This document shows, in pieces, positions 1 to 10,591 of a DNA stretch of 64,000 nt. A program made the position numbers and the translations under genes. The notes beneath the pieces are model-generated. The model did not search any database, was not told the DNA's origin, and worked only from the letters and a program-made list of their open reading frames with translations. The stretch is from Mercenaria mercenaria. Taxonomy: Eukaryota; Mollusca; Bivalvia; Venerida; Veneridae. The DNA lies in NCBI RefSeq assembly GCF_021730395.1, contig NC_069362.1, positions 90,660,001 to 90,724,000 of the forward strand, given 5' to 3'. Numbering within the stretch: position 1 is the first letter of the stretch; each line of letters starts with the position of its first letter.

Positions 1-613
1 AATATGTATTGTGAAAACAAAACAAGATAAAAGATATTACAACGGCAACATGAGTAGAAGATATTTCATTATAAAGACTATATCACTTCATAATTTGTTG
101 TAAAAGGGAACAAAATGTGAAGATATGTATTGAAACATGTGTCATAAAATGAAATAAATACATATAAATTAATCTAATAAATAAGAAAAGAATATCTTTA
201 AAAGAAAATACCGCTAAAAGCAATTAAAGGTGATTTAAACTGTCAATAAAATGATGAAAATGTCATGGATATACCCATAAACCAGTTGAATGAAAATTAT
301 TATTGTAATGATATAGTACCGGGTGATGGGCACAAAATAGACTGATAAATGAATTATCTACTAATCAGATAAACGGCAAAACCTCTTGTGTATATAGCTC
401 CTGGCAGCATTTGTAATAAAATAATCCTCCACTTAATATCATAACATCATTGGCTTAAAATAGCAAACCAACAAAAATGAATTTATTTGATGAGAACAAT
501 ATACTTATGGAGTGTATTTCCGGGTATAAAATGGAAGTAAAATAAATTTGATACTGTGTAATATTTGGTTTCGAATTTAAATCATAAAAGCCTAAATTAA
601 TATGGATCTTCTA
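1..613. other. AT-rich intergenic sequence
   Basis: AT-rich sequence with no open frame, splice-bounded exon or recognisable repeat. It ends at the left boundary of the long-TIR element; its last bases, TTCTA, recur just after position 5133. Confidence 0.5.
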
Positions 614-1055
614 CAGGGTGGCCAACCCACGTGACTTTTGGATATCGAACACGAGAGAAAACGTCTCGATTCAGGTAATATTTTTGCCTATATTTTCCTT
701 ATTACTTGACGGATTTTTATAAGATAAACAGCGTCGAAGACACCAAAATGAGTGCTTTCTTCCGCACAAAGCCTCTGCCGTCAGTTCTCTGTACTTTCCT
801 CAAACACTTCGCCCAACTGCTTTTTCGTGGAAAAACTGTGTAGATAACGTACACACTTTCTTCCAAAACGATCAGTTTTTTCAAGATTAACAAACTTCAG
901 TAGAAATCTATAGCAGAAATATTATAGCGCATGATTTAATTTAACCGTATATAATTAAACCTACAAGATTGGATGAAACACTAGTTGTTTAATGAGAAAT
1001 CTTGCGAATTGGATATCGTACACACATGTTTTATGTATGGATATCGTTCACACTG
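614..1055 (+). repeat. left terminal inverted repeat of the long-TIR element
   Basis: About 442 bp that reappears inverted at 4693-5133 with scattered substitutions. It contains GGATATCG-N-N-CAC three times (640-652, 1011-1023, 1039-1051), a likely recognition motif for a protein that acts on the ends. Confidence 0.9.
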
Positions 1056-1262
1056 TACAGCATCTATAATAACGTCTGTGCGTTGACATTTGATTATTTG
1101 TATTTAACAACAATGTGAAAAACATTAACCTTACAGTTTCAGTTCAGTGTCATTTCCCATATTAAAGCTGAATATTGATTTAATGAAAAAAAATTAAGAA
1201 AATGCTAGAAATTTGTTAAAATTCCAATTTCCTATCTCTTTGATAACCTTCTTCTTCCAGCA

Positions 1263-1790
1263 CGATGACACGAAAGAAGCCTCATCTAAGAAAGAGAAAA
1301 AAAAGTTCAGAGAAAGAAATGGAGTCAACTTCTTCCAAAAGTGTTGGACAGTCTTGCTGAGGAAGGATTAGACGAGATGCTTTTAGAATTATTTCGAAAG
1401 ATTTCCATTATCAAATACAATGTATAGCGTTTTTGCTCTGGATTTCATAGCTGTGAAAGTACCAGTATTATGCGTTACTCGGAGGATAAAAAAAGTTCTG
1501 GAAATTCGGATATAGAACATTGAGCAGATTCATTCATTTATGTCTGAGTACAAAACTCTGAAAAATTGTGATGAGAAGCTCAAAAGGACTCTGTGCTCCT
1601 AGCGAGGCGGATATTAATTTCACTGTACCTAGTTTGGACAATGTCCTTATAGTATGCTTGAAACGACGATTTTTTTCCAATAAAACCAGGTGTATTTCCG
1701 ACGCAATTAATCTTTGTCTGAAGCAATGAAGGAAAAATATTGCTGTTTAACATTCGATGGCCAAAGCTGCATAAAGGGATTAACGAAATT
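1263..1790 (+). pseudogene. decayed transposase-like coding remnant
   Basis: A pyrimidine-rich acceptor (cttcttcttccag, near 1248-1260) precedes a basic, Lys-rich start beginning ATGACACG. Further on, separate frames read LAEEGLDEMLLELFRKIS (about 1350-1420), MRYSEDKK (about 1468) and PSEADINF followed by PSLDN (about 1600-1640), then CCLTFDGQSCIKGL (about 1740). The order recalls a family of uncharacterised mollusc and cnidarian proteins with an MRYSED-FW motif and a following D-GK motif; this is memory, not a search. Breaks between the frames show a dead gene. Its place inside the TIRs suggests it was the element's own transposase, but no DDE triad can be assigned here. Confidence 0.4.
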
Positions 1791-2639
1791 AAATAACAAG
1801 TGTATGTAATTAGATATGTGAGCTCAGATTGGTACAGAGTGTTAAAATGTATATTTGGTAAATACAATAAGAATAGTTTATACATCACAATGCAAAACCT
1901 TTATTCATACAATTACATACATTATATGTTTATGCACTGATTCCATTAAAAAGACAAGACAGTGTATTCAATATTTTGATTTGTTTATTCCATTAATATG
2001 TTTATTGGTATTATCAAAGTGACGAAATCAATCACAGCAATAAATCACAGTACAGTTAAGTAAAAATCACAGTTCATCAAACTAAAGCTAACCCAAAATA
2101 TGATTCGTACCCCTTTTCGGACAAAAGTTTGACTGTTTAAAACTTGCTTAAATACAGTAAAATTCAGTGTAGTCATCAAAGATATTGTCTTAAATGTAAG
2201 TAAGTAAAACATTGGAGATAATTCACAAAAATGAAAATAATTCAAAGAAGTGAAGGACGTATTGCCAAGCAATACGAAACAGCAATACAAAATCTCCTAC
2301 TGGAAGGTAACTAATTATCTCAACTATAGCATAACCTTTATCAATGATATACTAGAACATGCAATATTGTACTATATACATGATATGTTAAAGCAGACAT
2401 CGTTTGGATTAAACTTTGCATATATAAAAAGATACAGTTGTTTATTGCTTATAACATCTACAAATATGAAAAAGCTTTTAATTTCAACTTAATCAAATTC
2501 CATGCAAATATGAGAAAATGAAACTTAGAAAAGCAACATATTTAACGGAAGTACTTCTGAAAAAAAGAATTTCAAAGAAAAAAAACCGCACCAACAATAT
2601 TTGAATTCGGCCCATATGAAACATGCGATTCTGTTAAAA

Positions 2640-3290
2640 AAAATTTCAAGACTGGATAGGGAAAGATCAGTTTTGAATTTGACCTTCAAGTGTGACCTTG
2701 ACCTTTGAGATAGGGTTTGGGTGATCTTCATGACAAGTTGTCCTATTATTGTAAACATGTGTGCTACGTAATATTAAAGTCCCTCAATGGATGACAGAGA
2801 AATGGACCCGACAGGGGAAAAACCCTATTGACCTTTGACCTCAAAGTGTGACTTTGACATTTGAACTAGGGACCTGGCTTTGCGCATGACAAATTGTCTG
2901 ATTATCGAAGTAATACTGTAATTCCTTAATGGATGACAGAGGTCTGGACCGGATACTAAACAGACCCTGTTCATGCAATGTTAACTTTTGACTACCAATT
3001 GTGACCTTGACCTATAAGCTAGGGGTAGGAACGTTATGCTTGACGAATTGTCTCATTATCGGATACGAAACAAACTCTGTTCATGCAATATTTAAACGTA
3101 TGACCTAAACGTATGACCTACGTGACACATTGTCTCATTATGAAAAACTTTTTGCCAAGTTGAATTAAATGACAGACCGGACCGGACAATATATTGAGGA
3201 CGGACGGAATTAGAGAATGACATACAGACGGAAAAGCGCAATCCTACAGTCCCCGAAAATGGTTTTCGACCAGTAGAGGGCTAAAATGCT
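2640..3290. repeat. degenerate TGACCTTGAC tandem repeat ending in an ACGG tract and hairpin
   Basis: Three diverged units of about 150 bp each carry a TGACCTTGACC-like box and a following TGACAANTTGTC-TATTAT box (near 2690, 2850 and 3003). The array ends with GGACGGACGG (about 3200) and a short hairpin, CCGAAAATGGTTTTCGACC (about 3257). The same design occurs at 49400-50655 in a cadherin intron, so this is a mobile repeat family that lies inside the long-TIR element. Confidence 0.6.
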
Positions 3291-3484
3291 CGGGATAGAT
3301 ATAGTTTGGAAATCTAGTAACATTTGAAAAATATATTACTTTGCTATTTTGCAAACTGATATCAACAATAATCAGTCAATGTCAAGTTTTTAATATATTA
3401 TAATGATGGCAGCTAAAACGTTATCTGCCTTCTAACCGATTCACGGAAACTTGTATTACGGAATACAATAATCAAATATAAATG

Positions 3485-3876
3485 TTAAAACATCACTTGT
3501 GTTTTTTCTTTATGTGTCGACTGAGACTGCTGCTTACGATACCTGCAAGTCAGGTTGCACCTACTACATCTATGTACCCTCAACTCGTTGTGCTTTGATA
3601 TATGGTCTTCAAGTTTACTGTTATCCTCCTCGGTAAAACCACATATGTCACATCTTGTCACAAAAGCTTTTCCACAATCTATACACAGATGTGATTTAAC
3701 CTCTCCGTCAACATTGCATTCATGTCTCTTCAGGTTTGCTTTCAAAAAAGGCGATTACCCACATCATATGTAAGGCGCACTGTTATTGTGTCTCTTTTCG
3801 TGCTGTTGTAGTGCTTCAGCACTCTTTAGGGATTTCCCAAGCCGAACAGATATAACATTTTTCGCACTCATTTCTG
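3485..3876 (-). pseudogene. C2H2 zinc-finger exon inside the long-TIR element
   Basis: The minus strand has an acceptor tgcatctttttcag followed by an exon from 3876. It encodes zinc-finger-like segments: ECEKCYIC, then HEKRH after a frame change, KANLKRHE, HLCIDCGKAF, RCDICGFTEEDNSKLEDHISKH and HRCSRCNLTCRYRKQQSQ-THK. Two fingers are close to canonical C-X2-C-X12-H-X3-4-H; others are irregular. The clean open frame covers 3485-3745. The upstream part changes frame at least once, so the exon is probably decayed, or belongs to a fast-evolving element protein. A zinc-finger protein encoded opposite to the transposase-like remnant may be an accessory DNA-binding protein of the element or a captured host exon. 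Confidence 0.5.
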
Positions 3877-4692
3877 AAAAAGATGCAGATTCATAAATTG
3901 TATATTAATGTTTGCCAGATATATTTTTTAGTTTGTTTGTTTTTGCTTTTGCTTTTTTCTTCAGGAAAGCACACAAAGTTCAGAAAAAGTGTTTAGATAT
4001 CCGCCTTGTGTGATTCTTAACTTTGGAAATTTATACCTTGAAGACCATTTTATCACTATACACAATCATGCTGAGTAGGAAATACTTTTTGAAATGTTCA
4101 ATGAATCTTGTTTGGAAGTACATTTCTACTTACATGGTCAGTTTCGTACAGAATATATTTCTCACACTTACACTGTCATTATGATTATGATTACTTTGTA
4201 TGTAGATATATTCATTTAGGAAGTAAGGGTGTTGAACATGTTACAAAATATGCTCTTTACAAACAAATTGCAAAATGAAAGGAACAATAGAACTGCCAAC
4301 ATTACGAAAACACGGCTATATTTCAATATTGATGTTCACTACTTGGAGTACGTAGAATAAATATGTTAATCACACGAGTAGCCTGAACCCATGAAAATAC
4401 ATAATTCTGAATCAAAAGCTTGATATTTTATACAAATATGACAACAGACGGTCGAAGTACATGTAAAATAAGACCCACATTCTTGTTCAAAAGAGAACAA
4501 ACAATATTTATAATAATTGCATCTTCAATTTTATTACTTTTGGTGTACCTTTTTTATTAATAGGAAAGATATGTGAGGCATTATTACCTAAAATAGAATT
4601 CACCGAAACAGTGATATTAAAGGTTTTTACTTGAACATACAACTTAGAAAAATCAATGTAATTCTAACATTATCCTGGTTAGTTCATGAAAT

Positions 4693-5133
4693 CAGTGTGA
4701 ACGATATCATACACTATATATGTGTGTACGATATCCAGTTCGCAAGATTTCTCATTAAACAACTAGTGTTTCATCCAATCTTGTAGGCTTTATTATATAC
4801 GGTTAAATTAAATCATGCGCTATAATATTTCTGCTACAGATTTCTACTGAAGTTTGTTAATCTTGAAAAAACTGATCGTTTTGGAAGAAAGTGTGTACGT
4901 TATCTACACAGTTTTTCCACGAAAAAGCAGTTGGGCGAAGTGTTTGAGAAAAGTACAGAGAACTGATGGCAGAGGCTTTGTGCGGAAGAAAGCACTCATT
5001 TTGGTGTCTTCGACGCTGTTTATCTTATAAAAATCCGTCAAGTAATAAGGAAAATATAGGCAAAAATATTACCTGAATCAAGACGTTTTCTCGCGTGTTC
5101 GATATCCAAAAGTCACGTGGGTTGGCCACCCTG
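4693..5133 (-). repeat. right terminal inverted repeat of the long-TIR element
   Basis: Reverse-complement partner of 614-1055. It ends CCACCCTG at 5133 and is followed by the TTCTA duplication. The GGATATCG-type motifs are present here as well, near 4697, 4720 and 5100, with small changes. Confidence 0.9.
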
Positions 5134-6070
5134 TTCTAGCTTGGCTTAAATAAGAATAATAGTGTTACATCCGACATATAAGCATGTATTATTGAACATT
5201 TAAGCTGAAAGAGATCAACTGTGTGATTATTATTGACATAAATGACACATCAACTGCATTTTGAAGATAAATTACCTTGATAGAAATGTTGCCATTTTTA
5301 ACGAGTTCCTAATCCGCTAGGAAATCTGGAATTTCTTCATCATTTGCGGATAAAGCAAAATACACATAATTTGACGAGAATTTTCTTGCCAATAAGAATT
5401 TTGATCTCTCGTAATGAAAATTTCTCGTACGTCTTAATGTTTCTAATAAGTTTGGCAAAATTCCCAGAAAGTAATTTGAACAGCGTTCGAGAAAAAATCA
5501 CTGTTCAATTGTGGAAAAGTTTGAATCCGAAAAGGCATTACAATTTAAAGCATTCAACAATTTATCTTGATACGTACGCTGTACAAGCAGCATTTACTAG
5601 CAACATTAGATATTTATTTCAAATGTCCATTTTAGTTACACTTTAGCTTTTTATTTCAACGTCATTTTTCATTTAGACATTATTTAATAAAATAAGTAGA
5701 ATTTAGCATGTTGGTTTATTGTTGACAATTTACCGCAAAAATACTATACATAGATAAAAAAGTAACACACTTACCTTATCGTTGACTACTGTTGTAGCCT
5801 TTATCATCGACCACTGTTTTGATAGTAAGAGAAGTTCTGTCGAATGATTTGAAAAAAATCCTACACAATTTTATACCCGCTTCTAAAGAAGTGTCAAATC
5901 CTAAAATTGAGGAAGTGTCCAGAAAAACTGAGTAAGTGTCAAGGAAAACGGAGTAACTAATTGCAATTAGCACTTAGCGTCCCTCGACTCGGCCAATCAG
6001 CAATCAAAGACCAATTAGTGTACTAAGGGTGGTGTCCTCCAGATTAAACAGACATTTTCCCCTGTTAAGC
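5134..6070. other. AT-rich intergenic sequence with a short GAAGTGTC repeat
   Basis: No supported gene. Around 5888-5945 a short direct repeat (GAAGTGTC / TAAGTGTC, spaced about 20-25 bp) is present. The open frame at 5344-5646 has no recognisable motif and is treated as chance. Confidence 0.4.
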
Positions 6071-7457
6071 AATTTAACATAACATAACACAACGTATACT
6101 TTATTTGGCATAAAATGACAAATACACATTTATAGCCAATACAATTACAACAATCATGTTATGTAAGAAAATTTGACTCACAGCTTACTGAGTGATAATG
6201 TTTTACAGAGAAAGTACTTACGTATTCATAGCTTACAAAGTGATAATGTTCTACAGAGAAAGTATTTACGTAAAATGATGTAAATGATGAGCTTAAAAGA
6301 TGCTATTAATCATTGTTGTTTCGTTCTTTAAATGCAAAATACAAAAATTTAGACAAATTGTTCAATATCTGAGTATTTGATGCAGACATTAAATTTTCAA
6401 ACTTATGTACTGTTGGCCAATGACAGTAATATGGTTTCAAATATTTGCGACGTAGATTGTAATACTTCGGCCAAACCAACAAAAAGTGGAATTTGTTTTC
6501 TACTTCATTTAAATAGCATTTTGTACAAAGTCTGTTTTCTCGTGTAACATTCCCATATCGTCCGGTTTCTATTGCTAAATTATGTGACGATAATCTAAAT
6601 TTTGTAGGTGAAATTCGAATTTGTTAATGTTTACTTTTTTAAGATATTCTTCTTCTGTTTCAAAAGAATGTTTATAAAAACTGTATGATGATAGTCTACT
6701 AGAATTATTAACGCTGCCGTACCACTCCTGCTTATAAAAGTCGAGTATTCTACTTTTTATTTGCTGAAGATTTGCTGTTAAATGTTCTTGATTAATCCAC
6801 AGATTTGTCATTCCAGATTCATTTAAATTATGTTTTATTTGAAATGCCCAGTTATTTCCACCATAAGAAAGACCATTTTCTGCATCAAGTTTTAAAACGT
6901 TATACTCACGTTTCAGCAAGCAGTCATTACTTAAAGAGAGTATTTTCAACCAGTATTTTGTCATAATTAATTTTCGTTGTATTCGCATAGGATGTCTCCC
7001 CGTTTCACCATAAAGTCCATAAAGATTTGTTGTCTTTTTTACACATAAGATTTTTCTAAGAAATTTACAATGTAAACGTAGTTTAAAACTGAACCAACAA
7101 TGCTATCAAAAAGTTTAAATTTCTCAGTTATAGATAATTCTAACTGATTAAATACGGTAAATAAATTGTGTAATGAAAACAGGGAATGTTCAGCTAATTC
7201 CTTTTGTGTTCGGTACCACTGAGCATTTTTGAACAAATTTATTCCAAGATATTTAAATATTTTAACATTTTCCAACGCTATATCATCATATATAAAATTG
7301 TGCTGAGTGTGTCTGCCTTTTTCAAAAATCATAATTTTTGTTTTATTGGTATTTACTTTAAAAAACAAAGACAAATATCAAACAGGGAATGCCACGTACC
7401 AATATCGCAGCCTCCCCAAAACGAAACCTACAGCACGCAGACGTGCACACCACAAAC

Positions 7458-7495
7458 ACACACACACATACACGCGCGCACACACACAAAGCCAA
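7458..7495. repeat. (CA)n-rich microsatellite
   Basis: CACAAACACACACACACATACACGCGCGCACACACACA-type dinucleotide tract inside the non-coding part of the Penelope-like fragment. It creates three spurious overlapping open frames here. Confidence 0.85.
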
Positions 7496-7547
7496 CACAC
7501 GAGGACAAAACGAACAAAGGAACACAGTGGGGCACCGCCTTGGAACG

Positions 7548-7585
7548 GTCAGTGGTGTTTTTCAGTGGCAAAAACACCACTGGGG
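7548..7585. other. strong hairpin in the 3' part of the Penelope-like fragment
   Basis: CAGTGGTGTTTTTC is followed by AGTGGCAAAAACACCACTG: an inverted repeat of 14 bp with a small loop. Such hairpins in the non-coding region may be processing or recognition structures. Confidence 0.6.
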
Positions 7586-7935
7586 AGCTTAAACCGGTTT
7601 ATGGTGCGTACCCAACCTCACTCTTACCCCCACCATGTTTCAAAGAAGACACGGGACAGTGTAAATAAAAGTAATCCCCTCCAGGTGAATCTCTAACACA
7701 CGTAATGGAAACAAAAAGGCATGGCATGTAAATCACAAAAATGCTCGTGTATAAATATATAAAAAGCAAACCTTTAGAACCAAAAACGTATGTACTCAAT
7801 GCCTTTTCAGAAGACAGAGCAACAAGAGAAACACCCTTAAGGGCCCGACGAAACAGGCCAGAAGACAGATATCAAAACAGTTCAGTCCTGGTAGGATTTA
7901 AAAACTGCTTTTCATAGAGTCCTCCCCCTCGTCCG

Positions 7936-8541
7936 TCAGACGTTATCAAAGAGGGAAGCGTAGTGTCCAACTGTAAACGGGTTGAACACTAAACATGCGG
8001 TATGTCTCAAAACAGTTGGGTCGTAACCTCTTTTAATAAAACGTTTTATAATTTTACCAAATACATTTGGAAAATTACCATGACCCAAGATCTTACGAAG
8101 TTTGTAAACCACATCCCCATAAAAAACGGGTTTAGAAATACCTTCTCGCAGAAGTGTCTTTAAATTACTATTGAATTTTAAAACTAAATCAAAATTACGA
8201 TAGTAAAATTTAGCAAAATATTTATGCAATTTGTAATAACGGTAGCCTTGCTGAAGAAGTTTACTTGTAATATATAGATTACGTTCATTGAAATGCTTGA
8301 CATGACTACACGCTCTGGCAAACGGAATTAATTGAGAAATATATACCCCATAGGATGTAGCCTGAGGGACATCCCAATCCAAATGGGGAAAACTTACAAT
8401 ACTAAAGTTAAAATCATCCCTCTTGTCATAAATTTTGGTATGTATAATATTGTCATAAACAGAGGGATGTAAATCTAAAAACGAAGCATCAGTATCCGAA
8501 TTGTTAGTTTTAATTAACTGAAGCTCACTATCTTAACTGAA
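7936..8541 (-). pseudogene. C-terminal reverse-transcriptase fragment (Penelope-like)
   Basis: An uninterrupted frame of about 200 codons with no proper start; the first methionine (8382) is internal to the domain. It carries the family sequence blocks listed for the host element, including KIYDKRDDF and YGVYISQL, and a conserved C-terminal TACLVFNPFTV block. It lacks the RT catalytic core, which would lie further upstream and is not in this copy. Assignment to the Penelope group rests on remembered similarity in block order. Confidence 0.65.
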
Positions 8542-10276
8542 GCTCCTTAAGTCCCCGTCTTTGGCAATATGCGTGTAAATCATTTAACATCATACTGAAG
8601 AATTGGGCAAAAATCGATTCTATTATCTTTCCTTGTTTATCGAGATCAACGCTATACCTTGTTGTCTCCCTTAGACTGTCTAGCTAAATATCGATCACTA
8701 TCGGATATTTTTAGCGAGTGTTGCAGATCGTTATGGTTCGGCTATCTCCGCTTATCGTATCACGGGAGGTGCCAATCATAAAAAACAAGGATTATAGATT
8801 AGAGACTGAATTGATGTAGGCGTATGTGCAAACAAAACTGCGTCATCAGCGGATAGCAAAATAAATATTCTGACGTCATCAATTGTAAAAAGACCGTCTA
8901 TATTGGAGTTTATGTTTTGTAATATGTCATTTACAAAGAATAAAAATAATAAAGTGGAACTGGGGTCGCCTTGTTTTGCCCCAATATTTGAATCAAAGAA
9001 CGGCGAAATTGTGTTGTTATATCTTACAGCTGCTTTAACTGATGCGTACATGCATCGTAGCGCTATAACAAATTTTGAACTAACGTTTTCTGTTAACAAC
9101 TTTTGAAAAATAAAAGATCGATCTAGTTTGTCGAAACATTTTTCGAAATCGAGAAAACAGCAGTAAACCTTTTGACCCTGTGACAGTGACGTAGCGATTA
9201 TTGAGTGTAGCAAAAATATGCAGTCTATCGTAGATTTTCTTTTCTGGAAGCCAAACTGATTGTCAGTAATTTTACTATGTTTAACAGACCATAAAATTAT
9301 GGTCAAACGATTAAACAATAATGTTTATCAGAGTGATTCCTCTATAGTTCTTAGAACCTTCATCGTTCCCTCCTTTGAAAATCGGGACAATAATACACGC
9401 TCTCCAGTTCTTTGGATATTCCCAATTTTCAAAAATTCTATTATAAATTGCCAATAAAAAGGGCGAAATAACACCAAAAGAACGCTTATATATTTCTGCA
9501 ATTATAATAGTATCGATACCTGCGCTTTTATTATTGTTTTATGAGAAAACTGCATCTAATTTCTGCAATAGTTATAGCGCCATCTAAATCATCATCTGTT
9601 ATCAAAGGTTGATTAGTTATTTGTTTCCTGTCATTTGTTTTAGAGCTATATAAAGTTTTAAAATGAGTAAATAACTCAGAATTATTTAATTCATTAGCTT
9701 TCACGGGATTTTTAGCATATTGCTTTTTAACTTTTTTTCCAGAACTTAAGTGGTTGCGATTTGCTTAATTTTGTGGGGGGTTTTAGCTTCGTTCCTCTTA
9801 TATTTTTTTCTTACTATTTCATAACGTTTGATTGTAGTTGTTTTTAGAACGTAAATAATCTTGTCTTAAATTGACATTAGTTTTATCTGTTAAGCAATTT
9901 AGTAAGAATTTAGATGAATGTAGCATGCATTTCCACTACTGACCATGAACAGGCTCTATCAAACAGAGCCCGCAACATTTTCGTTTTTGTCGTGTTGAGC
10001 GACCTGCGGAGTTTCCGCTTTTTCTATTTTAAAATCTGTCCATGGGAGATGTAAAGAAATTGATATAATTTCTTTCTTGCCTGATATTTTTTATAAGTAA
10101 ATAAACAATTTTCATACAAAAAAGCGAGACGAAACAAATTATTAATCTTGATTAATTTATAAGTGCGTCACTATAGAAAAACGTGTTGTTTTCTCAAGAA
10201 GTGCACATAAAATACCCTTAAAACAGTAAGTCAGGTCATATAAGTGTTATACTGCGGTAAATTGATTGACATTGGA

Positions 10277-10591
10277 TGTAGCTTGAGTGACAAATTTATG
10301 TGTATTTTAAGAGAAATATTTTTATTGATGTTTTTTTTTTGTCAGAATTCATTAATTTTGCTTGTGTAAATGAGGTATTCAGCTATTCGGTTTAAATACC
10401 GAGACAAATCATGCATTGGGCGGAGAAGAAGGCGGAGTTGAGAGTTCAGAAAGGATAAAAGCCCGATTTATGTTAGATACTAGATTGTTAGCTCTGTCAG
10501 TTAGAAGTTATACTGTTGGTGACGGAAAATAAACTAGAGAGAAACAAAACAGTGTTATTATCCAGCGGATTTACTGAGCGGCTACGCTACA
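10277..10591 (+). mobile_element. possible solitary LTR (fossil)
   Basis: About 315 bp starting TGTAGC and ending GCTACA, a perfect 6-bp terminal inverted repeat of the LTR TG...CA type. Inside are a TATA-like GGATAAAAG (about 10454) and an AATAAAC signal (about 10528) followed by a GC-richer tail, in the order promoter, R, polyadenylation. No coding region, primer site or second LTR lies nearby and no clear target duplication was seen. The call therefore rests on layout alone. It could instead be a host promoter-like segment. Confidence 0.3.

Larger units (their letters stand above)
614..5133. mobile_element. 4.5-kb DNA transposon with long terminal inverted repeats
   Basis: The ends CAGGGTGGCCAACCCACG and its reverse complement open two inverted arms of about 442 bp (614-1055 and 4693-5133), which I judge about 95% identical by eye. 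TTCTA flanks both ends and is read as a 5-bp target-site duplication. Inside are plus-strand coding remnants (about 1263-1790) and a minus-strand C2H2 zinc-finger exon (3485-3876). The plus-strand remnants are split over several frames, so this copy is not functional. CAGGG ends recall hAT, but hAT elements make 8-bp duplications and have short TIRs; Transib makes 5-bp duplications but begins CACWRTG. The superfamily is left open. Close similarity of the arms suggests a fairly recent insertion. Confidence 0.85.
7371..8779 (-). mobile_element. Penelope-like retroelement fragment inserted in the LINE
   Basis: The LINE frame stops near 8790 and resumes near 7370. Between lies a foreign block flanked by AAAAAACAA[A/G]G at 7360-7370 and 8780-8790, which fits a target-site duplication. 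Its minus-strand frame (8541-7936) reads SELQLIK, SFLDLHPSVYD, KIYDKRDDFNFSIV, TSYGVYISQLIPFARACSHV and RHTACLVFNPFTV. This is the C-terminal part of a reverse-transcriptase family very common in bivalves; the FLD-then-KIYDK layout is like Penelope-like elements. The rest (7371-7935) is non-coding and holds a (CA)n stretch and a strong hairpin. The N-terminal RT part is absent, so it is a 5'-truncated fossil. Confidence 0.7.
6070..9925 (-). mobile_element. dead LINE (non-LTR retrotransposon), interrupted by another element
   Basis: Reading the minus strand from about 9925, recognisable reverse-transcriptase parts follow in order. An N-terminal linker contains KANELNNSELFTHFKTLYSS (about 9700). 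The fingers read WRACIIVPIFKGG and NYRGITL (about 9350-9400); QFGFQKRKSTIDCIFLLH and FLDFEKCFDKL (9100-9260) and GAKQGDPSSTLL with an SADDAVLFAH active site (8810-8960) follow. After the interruption come KVNTNKTKIMIFEKG and FKYLGINLF (7200-7370). The C-terminal region (6300-6990) includes ENRLCTKCYLNEVENKF-H, a zf-RVT-type zinc motif. The 3' end near 6070-6110 has AATAAA and a short ATGTT tail. The endonuclease is missing (5' truncation) and several frame changes and stops kill it. Clade uncertain (I/Nimb- or L1-like). Confidence 0.85.

Noticed and set aside
614-5133. Polinton-type element
   Set aside because: Long inverted arms are shared with Polintons, but the length (4.5 kb), the CAGGG ends and the 5-bp duplication do not fit, and no polymerase, integrase or capsid gene is visible.
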